Of a DNA stretch of 58,651 bases, positions 52,386-58,651 are shown in pieces. The position numbers were made by a program, and so were the translations under genes. This DNA is from Lachnospiraceae bacterium (GTDB taxonomy: Bacteria; Bacillota; Clostridia; Lachnospirales; Lachnospiraceae), in the NCBI GenBank assembly GCA_030524705.1, contig JAUNGD010000017.1, positions 1-58,651 of the forward strand, given 5' to 3'. The notes beneath the pieces were generated by a model that saw only the letters and a program-made list of their open reading frames with translations, did no database searches and was not told the DNA's origin. Each line of letters opens with the position of its first letter. Position 1 is the stretch's first letter.

Positions 52386-53255
52386 ATGAATCGCTATATT
52401 GCTCTGCAGAAAATCGTAGAATTAGGAAGCTTTTCGAAGGCCGCCGAGGCGTTGGGCTACAGTCAGTCCGCCATGAGCCAGATGATCGCCTCCCTGGAAG
52501 AGGAATTGTCCGTCAAATTGCTGAACCGCTTCCGGACCGGCGCAAAGCTCACGATAGAGGGAGCAGAATTGTATCCCTACCTTGAAAAAACCATTTACCA
52601 GTATCTCGCCGTCCAGGAAAAGGCAAAGGAAATACGGGGCCTGGAGACAGGAGTTATCCGTATGGGCACATTAGCCAGCATTTCCGCCCATTGGATGCCG
52701 GGACTTCTGAAGGATTTTCAGACCCGGTATCCCGGAGTGGAATTTGTCATTCACCAGGGAGATTACACCTCGATTCAGGAATGGATCAGGACAGGAGCCA
52801 TTGACTTCGGCTTTGTCAATCCGAAGGCCGTCAGCGGCATGGAGACCATCGTGCTGAAGGAAGGGGCCATGCTGGCAGTGCTGCCGGAAAATCACCCCCT
52901 GGCGGAGAAAGAGGTGATTCCTCTGGAGGATCTGGCGCCGGAGCCCTTCATTCTGCTGGAGGAAGGCCACTACTATGAGCCGCTGGAGGCCTTCAAATCC
53001 ATCGGGGTATCGCCGAATATAAAATATACCATCCATGATGATTATGCCATTATGACCATGGTGGAGGCCGGGCTGGGCGTCAGCATTCTGGCCGAGCTGG
53101 TCCTGCACCGGACGAATTACCGGATCGTACTCCGTCCGACACTGCCTGCCATCTCCCGCACTATTGCCATCGGCTACAAGGACAAAAGCAGCCTGCCCAT
53201 GGCGAGCAGGCGTTTTATTGAATGTCTCAGGGAAAGAATCGGGCAGCTTCCGTAA
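52386..53255 (+). CDS. LysR-family transcriptional regulator
   Basis: 289 aa. HTH at residues 1-60 (GSFSKAAEALGYSQSAMSQMIASLE), effector-binding domain about 90-289. The start at 52386 has AAAGGTG about 11 bases before it; other starts in the frame to 52266 are upstream of that box. The minus-strand reading frame over this gene is antisense and not real. It is divergent from the GNAT gene. Confidence 0.92.
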   Translation: MNRYIALQKIVELGSFSKAAEALGYSQSAMSQMIASLEEELSVKLLNRFRTGAKLTIEGAELYPYLEKTIYQYLAVQEKAKEIRGLETGVIRMGTLASISAHWMPGLLKDFQTRYPGVEFVIHQGDYTSIQEWIRTGAIDFGFVNPKAVSGMETIVLKEGAMLAVLPENHPLAEKEVIPLEDLAPEPFILLEEGHYYEPLEAFKSIGVSPNIKYTIHDDYAIMTMVEAGLGVSILAELVLHRTNYRIVLRPTLPAISRTIAIGYKDKSSLPMASRRFIECLRERIGQLP

Positions 53256-54047
53256 TGCCGCTTTTATTTCATCTGCCGCAATGCTTTCCCTCCTTTTCTG
53301 AAGAAACAGCTCCCGCATCTCCCTCACGCCGTTTTTGTCCAGTCCGTTCATTGGCTCATCCAGAATCAGAATATCCGGGCTCTCCATGATGGCCTGGGCT
53401 ATGGCAAAGGGCTGGCGCATTCCAAGGGAATTGTCCACCGTATAGACGGCGTCATCCGCCTCGCTCCAGCTTCCCTTTGCCTTCTCCGTCTGAAGCTCCT
53501 GACTTTCCAGACATGCCTGCTCCAGCTGCTGCCACTCCTCTCCCCGGGCGGAAAACCAGGAAAACCGATATTCCTCCGCCGGAAATTTGATCGCCGACAG
53601 CTTTTCCTTTATCTCTCCGATACACTCCTCTGCCGCCGTCTGCTCATTCGCAGGATAATTATACTGCTCCTGAATCTCCCTTCCCTCCACGTATTCTGCG
53701 TAAGCGGCATCCTGATCAATGCAGCAGAGGCCGTTCACCTTCGGCATATAAAAATGAAGCGGGTCGAACTCTTCCGGGATCTCCAATACAAAATCCATCT
53801 TTACTTTCTCGGTTCCGCCGGTATAGGAGTCCGGGAAAAATTCCTCCTTGCCAGCTTCTCCGGCATCCTCCCCTTCAGTCCCTTCTGCTGCTTCTCCGGC
53901 TGTCGCTCCCTTTATGCTTTCTTCCGCCGTAATCTCATACGCTGCCTGCCATCCCTTCCTTGTGTAATATCCGCATTGTACTACAACTTTTTCCCCGGAT
54001 CGGCGGCCTGCCAAAAATCGCCCCGCTTTCGGGTAAAATCGGGTCAT
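53256..54047 (-). pseudogene. Decayed ABC transporter ATPase remnant fused to unknown sequence
   Basis: The minus-strand frame encodes a piece of an ABC ATPase at about 53430-53280: signature NSLGMRQP, Walker B ILILDEPMNGLD and D-loop, followed by a broken continuation. Walker A and the switch His are missing. The part toward 54047 is an unrelated hydrophilic segment I cannot assign, and the frame continues into the LysR antisense. The gene has no plausible start and is best read as a remnant of the region's earlier ABC system. Confidence 0.7.
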
Positions 54048-54081
54048 CTATTTGATGCTCTTTACCTGATATTTTTTCACT

Positions 54082-54303
54082 TTATCCGAAAGCTTTTTTG
54101 ATTTTGCTAAGTTCATGCCGATTTTCTACCCAGTTTTCCACATAGCCGCAATCGCAGCAGACGTAGCGGATCACAGGGATCTTCCCGATCAAGGTCATCG
54201 TCGTGGTGTAGATATTGTTCCCGCTGGCGTGTCGGCCCGGATTGTCAGGCACACGCACGATATTCTTTGAATGGCATTTCGGGCAATTTCCCGTATTTCT
54301 CAT
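54082..54303 (-). CDS. Small zinc-ribbon protein
   Basis: 73 aa. Two Cys pairs, CPKC near the N-terminus and CCDC(G) near residue 50, form a zinc-ribbon-like unit; the rest is NIYTTTMTLIGKIPVIRYV. AAGGAGGTAA precedes the ATG, and the upstream permease stop is five bases away. It is conserved in Firmicutes; I do not know the function. The longer frame in the same direction is not needed. Confidence 0.85.
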   Translation of the reverse strand: MRNTGNCPKCHSKNIVRVPDNPGRHASGNNIYTTTMTLIGKIPVIRYVCCDCGYVENWVENRHELSKIKKAFG

Positions 54304-54308
54304 TTCGA

Positions 54309-55520
54309 TTACCTCCTTGTCACATAGAGTAAAATACAACATTCCATCAGCAAAATGGCAGACCCTATCCAGAGGATCACCGTCCATGCAGCGACAAATA
54401 CCGCTAACAACAGCATGACCAGCGGCACAAGGTATTTCCGGGGATGGTGCCATAAATCGCTTTCTGTTTTCCAGCTGCGGAGCGGATAGTTCCATTCCAA
54501 AATGACCGATAAAATGGCACTTTGCAAAGCAAACAAGACAACTATGCCAAAATCGGCAAACCCGATCCCGCCGTTTATAAACTGCCAACTGCACAGATAG
54601 ACACAGGCGACAATTCCATTGACCGTAAAGATAAACAGACAATATCTCCTGCAAAACCGGCTAGCCTGTCCGGGAAGGACGCGGATCGCCTGCTCCAGAT
54701 CCGGGTCACAGGACAACAGCGTACAGACCGGCGTGTTCAGGCAAAGAATGGCAAGGCCGAAGGGAAACATAGGCGGCTTCTGAAATTCACCAAACAGCAG
54801 CGGAAGAAAACAGGCAGCCGCACACAGCACCGCAGTATTGACAAGATAATTCTTATTTTCCATCAGATACCGTGTCAGGTAGGTGAACACACTCCCGGTA
54901 CGGCCTGTATGCCGGACAGATTTTCTGGCTGCGGCAGTATCATAAAAATCATAGGCGTCAGCAAAATACAGATACAGCACTGCGGCCGCAAAGCTTACCA
55001 ATACCACGGCCAGCACAGCCTTTGTCTGGCGTACAAGTACAATGACGGCCAAAATACCGGCTGCCCATAACACGGGCAGTACCAAATTCTTTCTCCTGCA
55101 CATCAGATAAGCCACCGAAGCGACGGCACAGGCCATACAGCCGCATAGAAATGCGGCTGTGATTTCAAATCCGTTCCACTTTGCGGCGGCGAAGAACAGC
55201 GCCCAGACCGGCAGCGTTTTGGTAATCAGGGTATGCGCCCCCAGCACCGCTACATAGGAATACACGAAGCTGCGGTTTTCAAAAGGAAGCATGAACACCC
55301 CCTGCATAGCCTCTTTGTACCGGCTCCCGGAAAGCATCTGCCACATAATTCCTGCGGTGAAAAAGGCGGAAGTCAGGTAAAGAATGAACGGTGCAATTTC
55401 CACCCTCAATTCAGCCGCATGAACCGCAAAGAATAAAATCCCGGCGGCCAGCAGGCTTTTCCTGACACCTTCATACTTTGCGCCAAATAGCTGTTTTGAG
55501 AGGGCATTAGCGATTTTCAT
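54309..55520 (-). CDS. ABC transporter permease (about 12 membrane segments)
   Basis: 403 aa, mostly hydrophobic with about 10-12 segments. Family name uncertain; it resembles the large ABC-2-like permeases encoded next to a single ATPase and a GHKL/LytTR pair. The ATG at 55520 (MKIANALSKQLFG) overlaps the ATPase gene by 14 bases and has GGGAGGTG 12 bases before it. Transport substrate unknown; an antimicrobial peptide or signal peptide is plausible given the sensor pair. Confidence 0.8.
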   Translation of the reverse strand: MKIANALSKQLFGAKYEGVRKSLLAAGILFFAVHAAELRVEIAPFILYLTSAFFTAGIMWQMLSGSRYKEAMQGVFMLPFENRSFVYSYVAVLGAHTLITKTLPVWALFFAAAKWNGFEITAAFLCGCMACAVASVAYLMCRRKNLVLPVLWAAGILAVIVLVRQTKAVLAVVLVSFAAAVLYLYFADAYDFYDTAAARKSVRHTGRTGSVFTYLTRYLMENKNYLVNTAVLCAAACFLPLLFGEFQKPPMFPFGLAILCLNTPVCTLLSCDPDLEQAIRVLPGQASRFCRRYCLFIFTVNGIVACVYLCSWQFINGGIGFADFGIVVLFALQSAILSVILEWNYPLRSWKTESDLWHHPRKYLVPLVMLLLAVFVAAWTVILWIGSAILLMECCILLYVTRR

Positions 55521-56217
55521 AGTCGGCCAGCACCTCCCGGATATTTCCGGCTGCGATCTCCTTGCCGGTAAAGCTCCTGCCGATCCTGCCATGCTCCAAA
55601 ACCAGTACACGGTCAGAGGTCAGGCAAATGCTTTCTAAGATATGGGAAGAAAACAGGATCGTCCCATACTCCTTGTAGTCGCTCATAAGCCGGTACAAAA
55701 ACTCGGTGCTTTGAAAGTCCAGCCCGTTGACAGGTTCATCCAGCAGCAGAAGTGGGGGACGCAGCGCAAAAGCGGTTATCAGATAGGCTTTTTTCAGATT
55801 GCCGGTGGACAATTCCTTTAAAAGAACATCGGTATAATCCTCAAAATGGAAACCAGTTACCAAAGAAGAAACCTCCGGCAGCGGTACGCCATAGGACGAA
55901 GCAGTATAGGCCAAATATTCCCGGAATGTGAAATACTGAAAAGACCGATCCTCCGCAAAAACAATGTATCGTTTTCGCTTAAATGCTTTGTCGCGGAATG
56001 AGAACGAATGACCGGCCCATGCGGCGCTGTCCAGATGGTAGCCGGACAGCAATCCCGCCACGGTTTTCATAAAGGTCGTCTTCCCGGCCCCGTTCAGTCC
56101 GATCAGCCCGACCACTTCATTTGTCCCCAAATCCAGTGAAAAATCGGAAAGTACAGGATGATCTGCAGCGTACCAGACGCTTAGATTGTTAAGGGAGAAA
56201 AGTTCCACGCTGTCCAT
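55507..56217 (-). CDS. ABC transporter ATP-binding protein
   Basis: 236-aa ATPase. Walker A GLNGAGKTT, signature ELSTGNLKKA, Walker B LLLLDEPVNGLD, switch His in FSSHILES. The start at 56217 is preferred because GGGGGTGA is just before it. Its end overlaps the permease. The C-loop STGNLKK deviates from the LSGGQ consensus, as in many export-type ATPases. Confidence 0.92.
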   Translation of the reverse strand: MDSVELFSLNNLSVWYAADHPVLSDFSLDLGTNEVVGLIGLNGAGKTTFMKTVAGLLSGYHLDSAAWAGHSFSFRDKAFKRKRYIVFAEDRSFQYFTFREYLAYTASSYGVPLPEVSSLVTGFHFEDYTDVLLKELSTGNLKKAYLITAFALRPPLLLLDEPVNGLDFQSTEFLYRLMSDYKEYGTILFSSHILESICLTSDRVLVLEHGRIGRSFTGKEIAAGNIREVLADYENR

Positions 56218-56221
56218 TTCG

Positions 56222-56392
56222 TCACCCCCGATTATCTTTATTCTTTTTCCAGATCGTGTAGGCAGAGTACAGGAACACACCGCCTAAAACAATATACATA
56301 AGTGCAAAGGGGATGTTGGCCGTGACGAAGCTGTAAACAGCGCAAATAGCAAAGACCACACCTAAAATAAGACGAAAATAAAAGTGACGCAT
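56222..56392 (-). CDS. Small two-helix membrane protein
   Basis: 56 aa, two hydrophobic segments (about 6-22 and 25-42) and a Lys-rich tail (WKKNKDNRG). AGGAGG precedes the ATG, and the ATPase starts four bases after its stop. It could be a small subunit of the ABC transporter, a leader, or an exported peptide precursor; it lacks an AgrD-like Cys. Not in any family I recognise. Confidence 0.75.
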   Translation of the reverse strand: MRHFYFRLILGVVFAICAVYSFVTANIPFALMYIVLGGVFLYSAYTIWKKNKDNRG

Positions 56393-56500
56393 ACAAATAC
56401 CTCCTATGTGCAATATGTTTTTCGTTTACAGTACCAGCATACTTCAAAAAAAGATTGTCTGCGGAAATGTCCGTAATCGGCAGGTTTTTGACCGCGAAAA

Positions 56501-56533
56501 AATGGCAGACCGCCATTACAGCAGCCTGCCACT
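56501..56533 (-). terminator. Terminator after the GHKL kinase gene
   Basis: On the minus strand AGTGGCAG (56533-56526) pairs with CTGCCATT (56508-56501), followed by a run of T (56500-56497). It lies between the kinase gene and the ABC operon, so the latter probably has its own promoter around 56400-56490. Confidence 0.65.
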
Positions 56534-56547
56534 TGCGAATGTAAAAA

Positions 56548-57834
56548 TTATTCTGTTTTAATCGGTTGGAAAGACAGCGTGACAACCGTTTTGAAAATGC
56601 CGTCCGCATACTCGGTATTGATCGCTCCGTCGTAGCGTTCCGCCGCTGTCTGTACGCTTTTCAGACCCCAGCCGTGGAAAGCCTTATCCATTTTAGAGGT
56701 CAACCATTTACCATTTTCCCGTATCGGAACTTCGCCATATCCATTTTCCACCTTGATAATGAGCATAGCGTTGATACGCCGAATCGTCAGATAGAGAAAG
56801 CGCAGATGATCCGGAGCTGTTTCTGCGGCCTCCAAAGCGTTGTCCAGCAGGTTTCCTAAAATCGTTGTCAGGTCAACGCTGCGGATATTTGTATTCCGGG
56901 GATATTCAATTTTTATCCTTGTCCGGATATACTCTTGCCCGGCCAGAGTCATTTTACTGCTGATAAGGTAGTCTATGGCCTTATCGCCAGTCCACACCGT
57001 TTGGGAAATCTCCCGGACGGGAGTACGCAATTCCTCGCAATACTGCACAGCCTCTTGAATATCGCCTTGTGTTAAACACTGATAAATTGCCTCGATATGA
57101 TTGTGCAGGTCATGATACAGCCTGGCATTGTCCGCATAAGTGCGGCGAAGTGCCTGATAGTCACGCTCCAATATCTCCGCCTGATCCTGCTTTAGCTTTG
57201 CAAGCTCCAATTCCATCTCCCGCTGCCGGTTGACACGGTAAAAAAGTATGGCGAACATCAATATCAGGGCAAGAATGATCCATGTACCGACCTGATCTTC
57301 GTTTATCGGTAAAATCGTTTGCTGGGAAAGCGTCACCGCACCAAACAATCCCAATATCACAATAATAGAAGCAAGCCGCATAGCCCCTGCGGGTCTTTGC
57401 CGCTGTTTTCCCAGCATGGTCGCAATAGCCAATATCAGCAGACGCACCAGCCAAATGCCAATTAAAAATTCCGGCTCATTCGGATCAATAAATCCTTCCG
57501 AGTGAAACAGGACGCCCAGACCGGCAGAAAGCAGAAAATCCCATAAAGCAACGCCTACTTCATAAAAGAAAATCAAGAAAAAACACAGACGCAGCTGCTC
57601 CCGGCGGTGATACCATGCGATTGCCGATACAACCATGATTTCAGCGGCCAGAATACCGGTGATCGGCACCGCAGCTATCTGAAAAACCGTAATCAGGCAG
57701 CCGCCCAAAGCAGACAGCAGAAATATCTTTTTTTCTAAAGAGAAATCCAGGAGCTTTGACACAAGGTAAAGCCCCAAAATAAGGCGCAGTCCATTTGTCA
57801 GTAGATACGAAATGATTTGATACCATTCCATCAT
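56548..57834 (-). CDS. GHKL-type sensor histidine kinase
   Basis: 428 aa. N-terminal half is hydrophobic with about six membrane segments; HNHIEAIYQCLTQGD-type His region near 245 and the ATP-binding domain near the C-terminus (LGNLLDNALEAAE, WGLKSVQTAAERYDG). The AgrC-like type pairs with LytTR regulators in peptide signalling. The ATG at 57834 overlaps the regulator stop (ATGA), with GGGGGG seven bases before. Confidence 0.9.
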   Translation of the reverse strand: MMEWYQIISYLLTNGLRLILGLYLVSKLLDFSLEKKIFLLSALGGCLITVFQIAAVPITGILAAEIMVVSAIAWYHRREQLRLCFFLIFFYEVGVALWDFLLSAGLGVLFHSEGFIDPNEPEFLIGIWLVRLLILAIATMLGKQRQRPAGAMRLASIIVILGLFGAVTLSQQTILPINEDQVGTWIILALILMFAILFYRVNRQREMELELAKLKQDQAEILERDYQALRRTYADNARLYHDLHNHIEAIYQCLTQGDIQEAVQYCEELRTPVREISQTVWTGDKAIDYLISSKMTLAGQEYIRTRIKIEYPRNTNIRSVDLTTILGNLLDNALEAAETAPDHLRFLYLTIRRINAMLIIKVENGYGEVPIRENGKWLTSKMDKAFHGWGLKSVQTAAERYDGAINTEYADGIFKTVVTLSFQPIKTE

Positions 57835-58550
57835 ATATGCGCCCCCCAAAATTGATTGATTTTCTGCTTTACATCCTGTAAATGGGAACGGCTGATGGGC
57901 AGCTGTTCGCCATTCTTTAGCACAGCCATACCGCTGCTGATTTTCATAATCTGAATGATGTTGACAATACAGCCGCGGTCAACGAATATAAACTCCGGCG
58001 TGTTCAATTCGTCGTACACCTGCTGCAAGCTCTTTCTGACCTTTGCAGTCCCCATGTCGGACACAATACTGGCGTTTTTTCCATCCCTCTGGATATAGAG
58101 AATATCTTTGTACGGAATTTTTTCCATGCGGCTTGCGGTTTGGATCGTGTATTCCTGCCCGTTTTCCAATTCAATTAGTTTGGCCGCGTCCGTCACAGCA
58201 GCGGCCAGCTTCATTTCCAGATTGTTTTTAGGTACATAGCGAAAAATCGACAATTCAAAAGCGTCAATTGCATACTCTGTGTGTGAAGTCACAAAAATAA
58301 TTCTGACATTCGGCAGAAATTCTTTGATCTGCTGTGGGATTTCCATGCCGCTGATTCCCGGCATTTCAATATCAAGCAAAATCAGGTCATAGAAAAAGCC
58401 GTCGTCGGTTATATCGCAAAGCAGATTGCGGCTTTGTGTATAGGCCGTCATTTCATAACCGATACCCTGTGCCTGCAAACTGCTCTTTACGATTTTCTCA
58501 TGTAAAACGACAGCCCTTTCTTCATCATCACATATTGCAATCCTAATCAC
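57831..58550 (-). CDS. LytTR-type response regulator
   Basis: 239 aa. Receiver with acidic pair ICDDEE, phospho-Asp in LILLDIEMPGISG and Lys in FRYVPKNN (degenerate loop); LytTR DNA-binding domain from about 145 (IPYKDILYIQRDGKN, FIFVDRGCIVN). The GTG at 58550 is chosen since MIRIAICDDE is the usual start and AAGGTG lies six bases before; ATG at 58556 is an alternative. AgrA-like control of the ABC genes downstream is inferred. Confidence 0.9.
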   Translation of the reverse strand: MIRIAICDDEERAVVLHEKIVKSSLQAQGIGYEMTAYTQSRNLLCDITDDGFFYDLILLDIEMPGISGMEIPQQIKEFLPNVRIIFVTSHTEYAIDAFELSIFRYVPKNNLEMKLAAAVTDAAKLIELENGQEYTIQTASRMEKIPYKDILYIQRDGKNASIVSDMGTAKVRKSLQQVYDELNTPEFIFVDRGCIVNIIQIMKISSGMAVLKNGEQLPISRSHLQDVKQKINQFWGAHI

Positions 58551-58582
58551 AGTCATCACCTTATATTTACAGCAATACTTTC

Positions 58583-58651
58583 TTATTTTTCGGAAGTTTC
58601 TCGTTTGTACATCTCCGCGATGGCTGACGGGCCGTCCCACCAGAGCTTCGA
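58583..58651 (-). CDS. Partial C-terminus of an upstream gene
   Basis: A minus-strand frame runs from the window edge to a TAA at 58583-58585. It encodes about 22 residues, ending in AEMYKRETSEK. It may be the end of a gene whose body lies beyond the window. It cannot be named. Confidence 0.35.
   Translation of the reverse strand, partial: SKLWWDGPSAIAEMYKRETSEK

Noticed and set aside
52671-53255. Minus-strand open frame antisense to the LysR gene
   Set aside because: The plus-strand LysR protein has a convincing HTH and effector domain; the opposite frame is a shadow joined to the ABC relic.
1-58651. tRNA or rRNA genes
   Set aside because: No cloverleaf, T-loop or rRNA-like blocks were noticed on either strand.

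Overview
The window looks like a chromosomal segment of a spore-forming, meso-diaminopimelate-containing anaerobic Firmicute, most likely Lachnospiraceae (Enterocloster/Hungatella/Blautia-like). The reasons are the spoVAD-spoVAE pair, meso-DAP dehydrogenase, strong AGGAGG-type ribosome binding sites, several two-component systems, YesMN-regulated sugar import, SH3 lipoproteins with Glu/Ser/Thr linkers, and a moderate GC content with AT-rich islands. The placement is inference; no rRNA, tRNA, CRISPR array or intact insertion sequence was recognised.

Layout. 0.3-2.8 kb: meso-DAP dehydrogenase and an iron alcohol dehydrogenase. 2.9-4.5 kb: an AT-rich island with a YhcG/DUF1016 nuclease and a winged-helix-like protein. 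4.9-6.3 kb: spoVAD-spoVAE without spoVAC. 6.6-13.8 kb: a secreted beta-helix-type carbohydrate-binding protein, divergent from a response regulator/kinase/ABC exporter module. 13.8-20.1 kb: a potassium operon (trkH-trkA, a membrane-anchored binding-domain protein, kdpD, kdpE) with no kdpFABC.

20.2-27.5 kb: a probable omega-amino-acid or amine metabolism cluster, with two class-III aminotransferases, an XRE-cupin regulator, a cytidylate-kinase-like protein, an APC permease and an iron alcohol dehydrogenase. 27.7-31.4 kb: a second OmpR/kinase pair and a large lipoprotein whose promoter carries the same direct repeat as the regulator's own promoter. 31.5-38.5 kb: a PucG-like aminotransferase, PlsC, a HAD phosphatase, an SH3 lipoprotein, dGTPase and an amidohydrolase. 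38.7-42.8 kb: a YtrA-type GntR regulator with its ABC transporter, and a second SH3 lipoprotein. 43.2-50.2 kb: a sugar-utilisation operon (binding protein, two permeases, YesM, YesN, intracellular GH30). 50.3-53.3 kb: an ORF6N/PLD-like gene with an Xre-type partner, a GNAT and a LysR regulator. 53.3-58.65 kb: a decayed ABC gene, then a zinc-ribbon protein, an ABC transporter, a microprotein and a GHKL/LytTR two-component system.

The most interesting features are regulatory. Three PLP aminotransferase genes (25120, 27329, 32720) each carry a promoter followed by a terminator-like hairpin plus T-run ahead of the start codon. The 27329 leader is long enough to be an undescribed riboswitch or attenuator. 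Two OmpR-type systems have 11-bp-period direct-repeat operators that tie them to neighbouring targets. A GTGTA-N13-TACAC operator marks the GntR-ABC unit. The ORF6N-PLD/HTH pair and the AT-rich nuclease island are the best candidates for defence or mobile-element functions. Start codons were chosen by ribosome binding site spacing and are often internal to the longest open frame.
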